Counted from the first letter of the stretch, positions 1-9,198 are shown. The stretch is 64,000 bases of DNA from Brenneria nigrifluens DSM 30175 = ATCC 13028 (GCF_005484965.1 NZ_CP034036.1:1798001-1862000); one strand, 5' to 3'. Made by a program: numbers and translations. Notes: generated by a model from the letters alone, not told the origin.

Positions 1-123
1 ACGAACCTGAACCGGGATATCGGGGTACTGCCGATGAATACGCCGCCCCAGTTCAGTGGTCAGCGCCTCAATGGCGCCTGCCGGCAAAGGGGATGACTTT
101 GCTATGGTAATTTCTACACGCAT
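1..123 (-). CDS. dinI: DinI, DNA-damage-inducible protein I (partial, N-terminal part)
   Basis: Only about 41 N-terminal residues are inside the window; the gene continues past base 1. The visible start MRVEITIAKSSPLPAGAIEA closely matches DinI, a small SOS protein that binds RecA and stabilises its filaments. Two ATG codons lie in tandem (start bases 126 and 123 on the minus strand). The GGAGG at 129-133 sits only 2 nt from the first and 5 nt from the second, so 123 is preferred. A LexA box lies just upstream. dinI following pyrC on the same strand is the E. coli order. The identification is confident; the C-terminus cannot be judged. Confidence 0.9.
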   Translation of the reverse strand, partial: MRVEITIAKSSPLPAGAIEALTTELGRRIHRQYPDIPVQVR

Positions 124-142
124 CATTGCCTCCGATATTTAA

Positions 143-158
143 CTGTTTATTTATACAG
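143..158 (-). promoter_or_regulatory. LexA (SOS) box of dinI
   Basis: The 16-mer CTGTTTATTTATACAG fits the LexA consensus CTG-N10-CAG with an AT-rich centre, and the flanking TA bases extend the dyad. It lies about 20 bp upstream of the dinI start, so it should give SOS induction. The match is read directly; the role follows from known dinI control. Confidence 0.9.
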
Positions 159-220
159 TTATTAGAAAGAAAGAACAAGCGGTGAAGAAAAATTCATAGC
201 TGATCGAATCAGGTTATACC

Positions 221-1270
221 CTAAGCGCTGCGAACGGACCAGCCAAGGCGTTGTCCGGCGAGAAAGGGAATCAATGATTCATTTCCCAGTGAAATTTCTT
301 CCGGGAAGGTCACCGGACTGCGGTAGAGTTCAAGCCACTCCTCATTCACCGGCAAACCATAAAAATTCGGGCCGTTCAATGAACAAAATGCCGCCAGTTT
401 GTCCAACGCATTTATTTCATCAAAAACGGTCGCGTAGGCGCTTAATGCCGCCTGGGCATTAAACACTCCGGCACAGCCGCAGGCGGATTCTTTACGGTGT
501 CTGGCATGGGGGGCGGAGTCGGTGCCGAGAAAAAGCCGGTTACAGCCGCTGGCGACGGCATCACGCAGCGCCTGCTGGTGAGTATTTCTTTTGAGAATGG
601 GCAGGCAGAACAGATGTGGGCGAATCCCGCCGACCAGCATATGGTTGCGGTTGAACATTAAATGCTGGGGGGTAATGGTGGCGGCAAGATACCGATTGCC
701 GGAGACGACATACTGAGCGGCTTCTTTGGTGGTAATGTGCTCGAAGACCACTTTCAACTCGGGAAACCGCCGGCGCAGCGGTTCCATCACTGACTCGATA
801 AATCGGGCTTCCCGATCAAAAATATCTACCGCGGGATCGGTCACTTCGCCATGAATCAACAGCGGCATGCCAATTTTTTGCATCTTTTCCAGTATCGGGT
901 GGATAGTGGCGATGTCGGTTACGCCGTGGCTGGAGTTGGTGGTGGCATTGGCGGGATATAATTTTGCCGCGGTGAAAACGCCTTGCTCAAAGCCGCTGGC
1001 AATCTCTGCGGCGTCCAGCGAGTCGGTCAGGTAGCAGGTCATCAACGGCTGAAAATTATCCCCCTCGGGGATTGCCGCAAGAATACGCCGCCGATAGGCG
1101 ATGGCGCTTGCCACGCTGGTGATTGGCGGCGTCAGATTGGGCATCACGATAGCGCGGCCGAAAAAACGACTGGTGTACGGAAGAACGGTTTCCAGCATCC
1201 TATCGTCACGTAAATGAAGGTGCCAGTCGTCAGGGCGGGGGATTTTCAAAGTATCGTGCAGTGCGGTCAT
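221..1270 (-). CDS. pyrC: Dihydroorotase
   Basis: PyrC catalyses the reversible cyclisation of carbamoyl aspartate to dihydroorotate, the third step of de novo pyrimidine synthesis, in the cytosol. The 349-residue product has the class II dihydroorotase length. It carries the N-terminal metal motif DWHLHLRD (about residues 15-22), IHGEVTD in the middle, and GTDSAPH near residue 250, which holds the third metal-ligand region. The start at MTALHDTLKIPRPDD aligns with E. coli MTAPSQVLKIRRPDD. A GGAG precedes the ATG. The gene is transcribed toward dinI as in E. coli. A degenerate PurR-like dyad lies upstream near 1345-1360 but is not convincing. Confidence 0.97.
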   Translation of the reverse strand: MTALHDTLKIPRPDDWHLHLRDDRMLETVLPYTSRFFGRAIVMPNLTPPITSVASAIAYRRRILAAIPEGDNFQPLMTCYLTDSLDAAEIASGFEQGVFTAAKLYPANATTNSSHGVTDIATIHPILEKMQKIGMPLLIHGEVTDPAVDIFDREARFIESVMEPLRRRFPELKVVFEHITTKEAAQYVVSGNRYLAATITPQHLMFNRNHMLVGGIRPHLFCLPILKRNTHQQALRDAVASGCNRLFLGTDSAPHARHRKESACGCAGVFNAQAALSAYATVFDEINALDKLAAFCSLNGPNFYGLPVNEEWLELYRSPVTFPEEISLGNESLIPFLAGQRLGWSVRSA

Positions 1271-1431
1271 GAAATGTGGCTCCGGCGGTCAGTGGGTTTA
1301 GGGACTGATACGGCGGGGAACAAGAATAAGGGCAAAGCTTCCTGAATGCATCCGTTTGTTGATGAATGCTTGAAATTAACTACGGATAGGCATTTCATAC
1401 CTTATCTTTTGTAAATCAAATAAGGACTACC

Positions 1432-1719
1432 ATGGAAATCCGCATCGTTGCCAGTTTACAGGCTAAAGCCGAGTTTATTGAAGAGGTTGGCGCCGCAGTG
1501 AAGCAAGTTGTGGCGCCCAGCCGTCGGGAGTCGGGTAACTTGCAATACGATCTGCATGCAGAGATCGGCAAGCCGGGGGCCTTTGTCTTTTTTGAGCGCT
1601 GGAAAAGTCAGGCGCAGCTGACCGAGCATGAACAGAGCGAGCACTTTCAGCGTCTGGTGTCCCGGCTTGCAGGGAAAACCAGCGCGATGGAGATAAAGCT
1701 GCTGCAATATCTGGACTGA
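1432..1719 (+). CDS. Putative quinol monooxygenase (ABM domain, YgiN-like)
   Basis: This 95-residue protein is a single antibiotic-biosynthesis-monooxygenase (ABM) domain of the dimeric ferredoxin-like fold. Typical features are MEIRIVASLQAKAEFIEEV at the start, the central SGNLQYDLHAEIGKPGAFVFF strand region, the FERW motif and HFQRLV near the end. Such proteins oxidise quinol-like or aromatic substrates without cofactor, or act in electrophile defence; the substrate here is unknown. The start follows AAGGACTACC with good spacing. It is a single-gene unit ended by the terminator at 1754-1781 and is convergent with rne. The family is fairly sure; the function is not. Confidence 0.8.
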   Translation: MEIRIVASLQAKAEFIEEVGAAVKQVVAPSRRESGNLQYDLHAEIGKPGAFVFFERWKSQAQLTEHEQSEHFQRLVSRLAGKTSAMEIKLLQYLD

Positions 1720-1753
1720 TAAAAAGGGAGATACGTTCAGCAAGCGCCATAAT

Positions 1754-1781
1754 AAAACACCCGCCGAGTGGCGGGTGTTTT
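1754..1781. terminator. Bidirectional intrinsic terminator between the ABM gene and rne
   Basis: AAAACACCCGCC, loop GAGT, GGCGGGTGTTTT: a perfect 12-bp stem with A and T tracts on both sides. It serves the plus-strand monooxygenase gene and the convergent minus-strand rne. Confidence 0.9.
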
Positions 1782-1800
1782 GCGTTGGCGACGCGGCGGA

Positions 1801-4800
1801 TTATTCGCTTATTGCGGGCGGTTTGGTCGCCGGCGCCGTAGCCTGATTAACGGCCGCGTGGCCGCCGGCGGCGCCTTTGCCGGCAAACTGATACACTGGA
1901 CGCTGCCAGTCGCTTTGACGCGCCGGTTCCGTCTGGTTGTCCGGGGCCGGGGCTTTCGTCATCGGCGCCGTCGCGTGAAGCTTATAGCGAGGCGCAGCGG
2001 AAGCGCCGGCGTCGGCCTGAGTTGGCTGAGCGGCCGCCTCGGCAGACGACTCGACCGCGGGGCTTGCCGCCGCCGTATCGCGCGTCGGGGAACTTGCCTC
2101 AGCTTCAGCCGCCGGCGTTTTTTCCTCCTCGACTGCCTGCGACAGAGAAATCACTGTATCCGCCGGCGTCTCCGAGGCTATTTCGACAGCCGCATCCGCC
2201 GTGCTAGCGTTAATCGGCGCCTCTGCAGCAGAAATTTCCTCGGTTGCGTCGGTTGCCGCAACGGTGGCGTCATTCTCAGCCGCCGTCTCACTAACCGTGG
2301 TTTCAACAACCGGCGTGTCCGTTGTTCGCTCCGCGGCTGATGATTCTTCCTCGGCCTGAGGCGCGGACTCTTGCGCTGCCGGCGGCACGATTTCTTCCGC
2401 CTGATCCTCTTTAGCCGCCGCGGTAATCGTCTCATCATACGCTGCGCTCGCCGGCCCCGCTTCAACCGTCGGCGTTTGCTGTGTTACGGTCTCAATAACC
2501 GGGACGGCGGCATCCACGACGGCCGGCAGCAGAGGCGTGGCGGCAGAAACGATATTCTCATCCGCTACTTGCTCCTCGGCCTGCTCCAACTGCGGGGATT
2601 GCGCGACAGGATAGCTAATCCATACTTTGCCCGACGCGATTTCCGGCGAAGCGGAGGCGTATTCCAATGATATCGGCGACTGCAATGGATAGCGTTCATC
2701 ACGGTAACGACGACGACGCTGACCGCTTACGCGCAGATGACGCGGCGAACGGCGCGAACGGCGCGGCATTCCGCCATTTTCGGCGTTGTCGCCGCGGTTG
2801 GCGTCAAAGGCCGAGGTATTTTCCGCATCGTCGTTGTCAGCGATAATCTGCTCATCGACGGGATTGGACTGCGCCGGCGCCGTTTCAAACGCCAGTGCCG
2901 GCGTCGCCTTTTCAACCGCTTCATCGCTTGCAGATTGCACACGCACTTTCTGCGTCAGTTGGCGACGCTGGCGGCGCGGCATAACCTGCGCGGGCTTATC
3001 CTGTTCGGCGATGTTCTCTTCCGGTGCGTCGATCGCTGCCTCAATAACCGCGTTTTGCGCCTTCGCTTCCTGCTGCTGGCGTTTTTCATCCGGACGACGA
3101 CGCTGACGTTCCGCGCGCGGTTCACGACGCGGCTGTTCGTCGATGGCGGCTTTTTCAGTTGCCTCTACCGCCGGTGTTTCAGCGACGGCTTCGGTCTGCT
3201 GACGTTTATTGCGGCGTTGATCTTCGCGTGGTTCACGATTGTCCCGTGTCCCGCGGTCGCGGCGGTTGTTGCCTTGACGGCGCGCAGGACGACGTTCCTG
3301 ACGTTGCGCATCACCGGCGTTAGCCGACTCGTTTTTCTGCTCATCCGCTTTATCTACGGTTTCCACAGCCGGTTCGGCGGCGAAAATGCCTTTCAGGGCG
3401 CCGAGGAAACGGCTGACAATGCTCGGCTGGGCAGGGGCCCCTTGAGCCACAGGAGCGGCTTTTTCCACTTCCGGCACTGTCTCTTCCGTCGGCATGTCAG
3501 GCATGGTGAAGGTGGCCAGCGCCGGCTGTTCGGGCTGTTTACGTTCGACCGTCTGTTCTTCCTGCAGTTGCTGCGCTTCGGTTTCCAGCAACTGCGGCAA
3601 CAGATAGCTGAGCGAGGGTTTCTCTTCGCCCTTACGCACGCGCACCACGGAGTAGTGCGGCGTTTGCATACCGTCATGGGGAACGATGATGGCGCGAACG
3701 CCGCCCTGACGGGTTTCGATGGCGTTGACCGCATCACGCTTCTCGTTCAGCAGATAAGAGGCAATCTGCACCGGAACGATGGCGTGAACTTCTTTGGTGT
3801 TTTCCTTCAGCGCTTCTTCTTCAATCAGGCGCAGAATAGACAGAGAAAGCGATTCGTTATCGCGCACGGTGCCGGTGCCGCCGCAGCGCGGGCAGACGTG
3901 GTGGCTAGATTCGCCCAGCGACGGGCTGAGGCGCTGGCGGGACATCTCCAGCAGGCCGAAACGTGAAATCCGGCCGATTTGAATGCGGGCGCGATCCTGG
4001 CGTACGGAATCCCGCAGGCGGTTTTCCACTTCACGCTGGTGGCGCACCGGCGTCATATCGATAAAGTCGATGACGATCAAGCCGCCCAGGTCGCGCAGCC
4101 GCAGCTGGCGGGCGATTTCATCCGCCGCTTCCAGGTTGGTATTGAACGCCGTTTCTTCAATATCGCCGCCGCGCGTCGCGCGCGCCGAGTTGATATCGAT
4201 CGCCGTCAGGGCTTCCGTGGTGTCGATAACGATGGAGCCGCCCGAAGGCAGGCGCACTTCGCGCTGGAAGGCGGATTCAATCTGGGACTCAATCTGATAG
4301 TGGCTGAACAGCGGGATTTCACCGCTGTAAAGTTTGATTTTACTGCTGAAATCGGGGCGGCCCAGGGCGGCGATATGCTCTTTGGCGCGTTCGAGGATCT
4401 TGGGGTTGTCGATCAGAATTTCGCCGATATCCGGGCGTAGATAGTCGCGGAAAGCGCGCACAATCACGTTGCTTTCCTGGTGAATCAGGAACGGAGCCGG
4501 ACGGCCTTCCGCCGCTTTTTTGATGGCTTCCCAGTGTTTCAGACGGAAAGCCAGATCCCATTGCAGCGCCTCGGCGGATTTACCCACGCCGGCGGTACGC
4601 ACAATCAACCCCATGCCGTCGGGCAACTGTAAAGAGCCTAGCGCCTCTTTCAGTTCGGTTCGATCGTCCCCCTCGATACGGCGTGAAATACCGCCGGCGC
4701 GGGGGTTGTTCGGCATCAGGACCAGATAGCTGCCGGCCAGGCTGATAAAAGTCGTCAGCGCCGCGCCTTTGTTGCCTCGCTCTTCTTTATCTACCTGAAC

Positions 4801-5103
4801 AATGACTTCCTGGCCTTCACGCAATACATCTTTGATGTTGGGACGACCATGAGAGGAGTAGTTGCTGGGAAAATATTCGCGAGCGATCTCTTTGAGAGGG
4901 AGAAAACCGTGTCTTTCGGCGCCATAATCGACAAAAGCGGCTTCAAGGCTGGGTTCAATACGGGTGATTTTACCTTTGTAGATATTCGCTTTCTTCTGTT
5001 CATGACCGGGACTTTCGATGTCCAGATCGTACAGTCGTTGACCATCAACCAAGGCAACACGCAACTCTTCCTGTTGAGTCGCGTTAATCAACATTCTCTT
5101 CAT
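1801..5103 (-). CDS. rne: Ribonuclease E
   Basis: RNase E is the essential endoribonuclease for mRNA decay and for rRNA and tRNA processing, and the scaffold of the RNA degradosome at the inner membrane. The product is 1100 residues from the family start MKRMLINATQQEELR; the frame is open further upstream, but those codons are not conserved. The N-terminal half has the S1 domain (about 39-119), the DNase I-like part with the metal aspartates in TAIDINS and IDFIDM (D303, D346 in E. coli numbering), and the zinc link CPRCGG (about 404-409). The C-terminal half is disordered. It has an amphipathic membrane anchor (SRFLGALKGIF), an Arg-rich RNA-binding stretch, and a conserved PNPase-binding tail (SDWQRP...GKGAAGG). 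The E. coli protein is 1061 residues, so the scaffold is slightly longer here. Expression is expected to be autoregulated through the leader. Confidence 0.97.
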   Translation of the reverse strand: MKRMLINATQQEELRVALVDGQRLYDLDIESPGHEQKKANIYKGKITRIEPSLEAAFVDYGAERHGFLPLKEIAREYFPSNYSSHGRPNIKDVLREGQEVIVQVDKEERGNKGAALTTFISLAGSYLVLMPNNPRAGGISRRIEGDDRTELKEALGSLQLPDGMGLIVRTAGVGKSAEALQWDLAFRLKHWEAIKKAAEGRPAPFLIHQESNVIVRAFRDYLRPDIGEILIDNPKILERAKEHIAALGRPDFSSKIKLYSGEIPLFSHYQIESQIESAFQREVRLPSGGSIVIDTTEALTAIDINSARATRGGDIEETAFNTNLEAADEIARQLRLRDLGGLIVIDFIDMTPVRHQREVENRLRDSVRQDRARIQIGRISRFGLLEMSRQRLSPSLGESSHHVCPRCGGTGTVRDNESLSLSILRLIEEEALKENTKEVHAIVPVQIASYLLNEKRDAVNAIETRQGGVRAIIVPHDGMQTPHYSVVRVRKGEEKPSLSYLLPQLLETEAQQLQEEQTVERKQPEQPALATFTMPDMPTEETVPEVEKAAPVAQGAPAQPSIVSRFLGALKGIFAAEPAVETVDKADEQKNESANAGDAQRQERRPARRQGNNRRDRGTRDNREPREDQRRNKRQQTEAVAETPAVEATEKAAIDEQPRREPRAERQRRRPDEKRQQQEAKAQNAVIEAAIDAPEENIAEQDKPAQVMPRRQRRQLTQKVRVQSASDEAVEKATPALAFETAPAQSNPVDEQIIADNDDAENTSAFDANRGDNAENGGMPRRSRRSPRHLRVSGQRRRRYRDERYPLQSPISLEYASASPEIASGKVWISYPVAQSPQLEQAEEQVADENIVSAATPLLPAVVDAAVPVIETVTQQTPTVEAGPASAAYDETITAAAKEDQAEEIVPPAAQESAPQAEEESSAAERTTDTPVVETTVSETAAENDATVAATDATEEISAAEAPINASTADAAVEIASETPADTVISLSQAVEEEKTPAAEAEASSPTRDTAAASPAVESSAEAAAQPTQADAGASAAPRYKLHATAPMTKAPAPDNQTEPARQSDWQRPVYQFAGKGAAGGHAAVNQATAPATKPPAISE

Positions 5104-5450
5104 CTTTAACTTACTCGTTATTTTTACGTACATTATTGATAGAGCTGCGGACAAAAGAACCGCATGACCGGAGTGAACCGATGGCCTCGTGGCTTATCGC
5201 AGGGACGTCAACCTCCCGGTTGTCGCCTGCATGGAGGCGCATTTTTCGGTAGCCTGTATTTCCTGATGGAAAACAGCGCGTTTACTGAGGGAACAGCTTC
5301 TGAATAATGTCGCCAGATCTGATTCCATTTGCCGGCCAAGCTGCAATCCGCAGCCCGCTAACTGCTTGATATCACATTACGTCTTACGCCATTGCTGCGT
5401 GTCTGCGTCATCAGGCAAACTTAATAATTCCGCAATTTCCCTTGTTTAAC
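5104..5450 (-). promoter_or_regulatory. rne 5' leader (autoregulatory rne5-like region)
   Basis: About 570 bp separates divergent rne and rluC. In related bacteria rne has a roughly 360-nt leader whose hairpins let RNase E cleave its own mRNA. A strong hairpin is visible at 5199-5230: arms GCAGG/CCTGC outside and CAACC/GGTTG inside, with an asymmetric internal loop. The 5' end is an estimate; no transcription start was determined. Confidence 0.55.
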
Positions 5451-5674
5451 TGCAAATCAGCACGGAAAACGCGAAAAGCATTATTCCATTGCTGACACTA
5501 TTATAGCAAGGTGACTTTGCCCGCCAGTATAAAAGATAGTGTGCGAACCGGCGGCGGCTGAGACTGATTTCTGCCAAACCTGTGGGTGCAACGCTATCTT
5601 CATCGGTCAGACTGACAGTTAAGCACAGAAAAAGAAGTGGCGCTATCCAAGCGCTCTATTTAGAATCGCGCATC

Positions 5675-6631
5675 ATGAAAACAGACAATCCCACAGTACA
5701 ATTCGTGACGATATCCGCCGATGAGGCCGGACAACGCATTGATAACTTTCTGCATACCCGCTTAAAAGGTGTGCCTAAAAGCATGGTTTATCGCATCCTG
5801 CGCAAAGGCGAGGTGCGGGTAAATAAGAAACGGGTCAAGCCGGAATATAAATTGCTGGGCGGGGATGAAATCCGCATTCCCCCGGTCAGACAGGCCGAAC
5901 GCGACGACGCGCCCGTTTCGGCCAGCCTGGGGAAAGTCGCCGCCCTGGCCGATTGCATCCTCTATGAAGATGACCACCTGCTGGTGCTCAACAAGCCTTC
6001 CGGCACCGCGGTACACGGCGGCAGCGGGCTGAGTTTCGGCGTGATTGAGGGGCTGCGCGCCCTGCGACCGGAAGCGCGTTTTCTGGAGCTTGTTCACCGC
6101 CTCGATCGCGATACGTCCGGGGTGCTGCTGGTGGCCAAAAAGCGTTCGGCGCTGCGTTCGCTGCATGAACAATTGCGCCTTAAAGAGATGCAGAAAGACT
6201 ATCTGGCGCTGGTGCGCGGAGAGTGGCAGTCCCATTGCAAGGTGGTGCAGGCGCCGTTGCTTAAGAATATTCTGCAAAGCGGCGAGCGTATCGTGCGGGT
6301 CAATAGCGAAGGTAAGCCTTCCGAGACGCGTTTTAAGGTAGAAGAACGTTTTGAGATGGCGACCTTGGTCCGCGCCAGTCCGGTAACCGGCAGAACCCAT
6401 CAGATCCGGGTACATACCCTGCATGCGGGCCATCCGATCGCCTTTGACGACCGTTACGGCGATCGCGACTTTGATCGTCAACTGGCGGGAACGGGGCTGA
6501 AACGCCTGTTTTTGCACGCACTGGCGTTACGCTTCGCACATCCCAATAGCGGGGAAACGCTGCGCATCGAGGCGCCGCTGGACAATCAACTGCGTCACTG
6601 CCTGCAAATACTGCGCAAGTCAAAGGCGTAG
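5675..6631 (+). CDS. rluC: 23S rRNA pseudouridine(955/2504/2580) synthase
   Basis: RluC isomerises U955, U2504 and U2580 of 23S rRNA to pseudouridine. The 318-residue product starts at MKTDNPTVQFVTISADEAGQ, matching E. coli MKTETPSVKIVAITADEAGQ; the 31 codons upstream in frame are rejected. An S4-like RNA-binding domain (about 20-80) is followed by the RluA-type catalytic domain with HRLDRDTSG, whose aspartate is the nucleophile, and the GRTHQIRVH motif. It is divergent from rne, as in E. coli. A perfect 10-bp hairpin follows the stop codon. Confidence 0.97.
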   Translation: MKTDNPTVQFVTISADEAGQRIDNFLHTRLKGVPKSMVYRILRKGEVRVNKKRVKPEYKLLGGDEIRIPPVRQAERDDAPVSASLGKVAALADCILYEDDHLLVLNKPSGTAVHGGSGLSFGVIEGLRALRPEARFLELVHRLDRDTSGVLLVAKKRSALRSLHEQLRLKEMQKDYLALVRGEWQSHCKVVQAPLLKNILQSGERIVRVNSEGKPSETRFKVEERFEMATLVRASPVTGRTHQIRVHTLHAGHPIAFDDRYGDRDFDRQLAGTGLKRLFLHALALRFAHPNSGETLRIEAPLDNQLRHCLQILRKSKA

Positions 6632-6646
6632 CGGGGCGATCCTTTC

Positions 6647-6673
6647 CGGGATAGCGGCAGGCGCGCTATCCCG
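6647..6673. terminator. Hairpin between convergent rluC and yceF
   Basis: CGGGATAGCG, 7-nt loop, CGCTATCCCG: a perfect 10-bp stem placed between two convergent stop codons. There is no U tract on either strand, so termination may be weak or factor-assisted. Confidence 0.55.
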
Positions 6674-6681
6674 TCCGCGGG

Positions 6682-7266
6682 TTATATCGTCAGCGGATTA
6701 ATCCCTTCAACCCGCAGCATGTGCGTCAGCGCGATTAAAGGAAGGCCGACCAGCGTATTGGGATCGCGCCCCGATAATTTATCGAACAGCGTAATACCCA
6801 GCCCCTCGCTCTTAAAACTGCCGGCGCAGTTCCAGGGCCGCTCTTTTTCCAGATAGCCCTCAATTTCCTCCGGCGTCAGAGTACGAAAATGGACCTCAAA
6901 GGGTTCGACCACCTGCTGTATCCGCTGGCTTGCGCTATTGAATAGCGCCAAACCGGTAAAAAAAGTGACGCGCCGCCCGCTGGCCTGCTGCAGTTGCCGT
7001 ACGGCGTTGCCCTTGTTATGCGGTTTCCCGGTAATCACGTCATTTAAGACGCAAATCTGATCGGCGCCGATAATCAGGTGATTGGGGTAGTGCGCCGCCA
7101 GCGCGCGCGCCTTGCTTGCGGCCAGTCGGGCAACCAATGTTACGGCGTCTTCGCCGGGGTACGGGGTTTCATCCACCTCCGGGGCCGCGCAGGTAAAAGG
7201 TATATTGAGTTTTTCCAGCAGCGACTTGCGGTAGGCCGAGGTTGACGCGAGAACGATCTGATACAT
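6682..7266 (-). CDS. yceF: 7-methyl-GTP pyrophosphatase (Maf-like, YceF)
   Basis: YceF is a house-cleaning nucleotide pyrophosphatase of the Maf/HAM1 superfamily that prefers 7-methyl-GTP. The 194-residue protein shows the Maf signature at the N-terminus (LASTSAYRKSLLEKL), the substrate and metal region EVDETPYPGE, the GADQI motif (about 69-73) and the GSFKSEGLGI loop (about 148-157) typical of the YceF branch. It reads toward rluC. It is divergent from yceD with a 140-bp gap that must carry promoters for both directions. Confidence 0.95.
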   Translation of the reverse strand: MYQIVLASTSAYRKSLLEKLNIPFTCAAPEVDETPYPGEDAVTLVARLAASKARALAAHYPNHLIIGADQICVLNDVITGKPHNKGNAVRQLQQASGRRVTFFTGLALFNSASQRIQQVVEPFEVHFRTLTPEEIEGYLEKERPWNCAGSFKSEGLGITLFDKLSGRDPNTLVGLPLIALTHMLRVEGINPLTI

Positions 7267-7406
7267 AATTTTTTTATAAACCGTAGCGTAATGATGAAAG
7301 GCATTTTAAACTGTGCGCCGCTCCGGAAGCGAATATTGGTGAAAGGTGGTGCTTCACCGCCTTTTTCTTTGACTCTATGTCGTTACGACGTTAATATGCG
7401 CGCCCT

Positions 7407-7928
7407 ATGCAAAAGGTAAAATTACCCCTAACCCTTGATGCGGTTCGCACTGCTCAAAAGCGTTTAGATTATGTCGGTATCTATACGCCCGAACAGGTGA
7501 TGCGTGTTGCCGAGTCAGTGGTGAGTGTGGACGGTGATGTTCAGGCGTCTTTGTCTTTCAATATCGATAATCAACGCCTGGCGGTGATTGACGGTAGCGC
7601 GGATGTGAATGTCACATTAATGTGTCAGCGCTGCGGAAAGCCATTTGAGCATCAGGTCCATGCGACGTTTTGTTTTAGCCCGGTCATCAATGATGAACAG
7701 GCCGAAGCTTTACCGGAAGCGTACGAGCCGATCGAAGTTGATGAGTTTGGCGAAATCGATCTGCTGGCAATGATTGAAGATGAAATCATCCTGACCTTGC
7801 CTATCGCTCCGGTACATGATTCTGAACACTGTGAAGTGTCCGAAGCGGACATGGTGTTCGGCGAGCTGCCTGCAGAGGCGGAAAAGCCGAATCCGTTTGC
7901 CGTATTAGCCAGTTTAAAGCGTAAGTAA
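7407..7928 (+). CDS. yceD: 23S rRNA accumulation protein YceD (DUF177)
   Basis: YceD is a DUF177 protein, conserved next to rpmF, that is needed for normal 23S rRNA accumulation. The 173-residue product starts MQKVKLPLTLDAVRTAQKRL as in E. coli. It has a CQRCGKPF segment in the middle and the acidic stretch EPIEVDEFGEIDLLAMIEDE that is the most conserved DUF177 feature. It begins the yceD-rpmF-plsX-fab operon, with rpmF 17 bp downstream. The molecular mechanism is not known. Confidence 0.95.
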   Translation: MQKVKLPLTLDAVRTAQKRLDYVGIYTPEQVMRVAESVVSVDGDVQASLSFNIDNQRLAVIDGSADVNVTLMCQRCGKPFEHQVHATFCFSPVINDEQAEALPEAYEPIEVDEFGEIDLLAMIEDEIILTLPIAPVHDSEHCEVSEADMVFGELPAEAEKPNPFAVLASLKRK

Positions 7929-7945
7929 TTTAAGGAGTAAGGTCC

Positions 7946-8116
7946 ATGGCCGTACAACAAAACAAACCTAGCCGTTCCAAACGTGGTATGCGTCGTGCTC
8001 ACGATGCGCTGACCACTTCTTCCGTATCCGTAGATAAAGTTTCCGGCGAAACTCACCTGCGTCACCACATCACTGCGGACGGTTACTACCGCGGTCGCAA
8101 GGTCATTGCCAAGTAA
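7946..8116 (+). CDS. rpmF: 50S ribosomal protein L32
   Basis: The 56-residue L32 protein (MAVQQNKPSRSKRGMRRAHD ... GYYRGRKVIAK) is a small basic component of the large ribosomal subunit near the peptidyl-transferase region. The E. coli protein is 57 residues; one residue is missing from the serine/threonine-rich stretch. Shine-Dalgarno AAGGAGTAAGG precedes the ATG. It lies between yceD and plsX, the conserved arrangement that couples ribosome and fatty-acid gene expression. Confidence 0.98.
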   Translation: MAVQQNKPSRSKRGMRRAHDALTTSSVSVDKVSGETHLRHHITADGYYRGRKVIAK

Positions 8117-8145
8117 TTCTTGCGAATTATCAGCAAGGCAATACC

Positions 8146-9192
8146 TTGACACGCCTAACTCTGGCGTTAGATGCGATGGGCGGGGATTTCGGTCCCTGCG
8201 TAACAGTGCCTGCTGCATTGCAGGCACTGGCTTCTAATCCAAATCTCAAGCTGATACTCGTTGGCGATCCCGCTGCGATTACTCCATTACTTGCCAAAGT
8301 CGATTCTGATTTGCGCTCCCGGTTAGAAATTCTTCCGGCCGAATCGGTTATTGCCAGTGATGCAAGGCCATCGCAGGCCATCCGCGCCAGCCGCGGAACG
8401 TCGATGCGCGTAGCGCTTGAACTGATTAAAGACGGAAAAGCGCAGGCTTGCGTCAGCGCGGGCAATACCGGCGCGTTGATGGGGCTGGCGAAGCTGCTTA
8501 TCAAACCGCTTGACGGCATTGAACGGCCGGCACTGGTGTCCGTATTACCTCATCAGCAGCACGGGAAAACCGTGGTGCTGGATTTAGGCGCCAACGTCGC
8601 ATGCGACAGCACCATGCTGGTTCAATTCGCGGTTATGGGGTCGGTAATGGCGGAGGAAGTGCTCGGGCTGCAAAACCCTCGGGTGGCGTTGCTGAACATC
8701 GGCGAAGAAGAGAGCAAAGGGTTGGATAACATCCGCGATGCGGCGGCCAAATTAAGAAATACGCCGTCGATTAACTATATTGGTTATCTCGAAGGTAACG
8801 AATTGCTGACCGGGAAGACGGATGTCATGGTCTGTGACGGCTTTGTGGGCAACGTCACGTTAAAGACCATGGAGGGGGTGGTCAGAATGTTTCTGTCGCT
8901 ATTGAAACCTTCCTCTTCCGGCAGTGAGCGCGGGAAAAAGCAGTCCTGGTGGCTACGATGGCTGGGACGTTTGTTACAAAAACGTCTGGCCAGACGTTTC
9001 GGTCATTTGAATCCTGACCAATATAATGGTGCTTGTCTGTTAGGATTGCGGGGAACCGTAATTAAAAGTCACGGAGCCGCAAACCAACGGGCGTTTGCGG
9101 CTGCCATCGCACAGGCGGCGCAGGCGGTACAACGGCAACTTCCCGAGCAAATTGCCGTCCGCTTGAAAGCTGTATTACCCAAGAGTGATTGA
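8146..9192 (+). CDS. plsX: Phosphate acyltransferase PlsX
   Basis: PlsX makes acyl-phosphate from acyl-ACP for phospholipid synthesis. The 348-residue product begins at a TTG (MTRLTLALDAMGGDFGP), the family start, 7 nt after AAGG. Conserved features are DAMGGDFGP, SDARPSQAIR, SAGNTGALMG, the NIGEEESKG loop, CDGFVGNVTLK and the C-terminal LRGTVIKSHGAA. The tail is a little shorter than in E. coli. It is followed by fabH after 6 bp, in the same operon. Confidence 0.97.
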   Translation: MTRLTLALDAMGGDFGPCVTVPAALQALASNPNLKLILVGDPAAITPLLAKVDSDLRSRLEILPAESVIASDARPSQAIRASRGTSMRVALELIKDGKAQACVSAGNTGALMGLAKLLIKPLDGIERPALVSVLPHQQHGKTVVLDLGANVACDSTMLVQFAVMGSVMAEEVLGLQNPRVALLNIGEEESKGLDNIRDAAAKLRNTPSINYIGYLEGNELLTGKTDVMVCDGFVGNVTLKTMEGVVRMFLSLLKPSSSGSERGKKQSWWLRWLGRLLQKRLARRFGHLNPDQYNGACLLGLRGTVIKSHGAANQRAFAAAIAQAAQAVQRQLPEQIAVRLKAVLPKSD

Positions 9193-9198
9193 GCGTAC

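Noticed and set aside
1345..1360. PurR-like dyad upstream of pyrC
   Set aside because: Only about 10 of 16 positions match and the central half-sites are broken.
2737..3966. 409-residue plus-strand open frame
   Set aside because: It lies fully antisense to rne and its composition (Arg/Phe/Leu rich) is that of a frame opposite a GC-rich gene; no family features.
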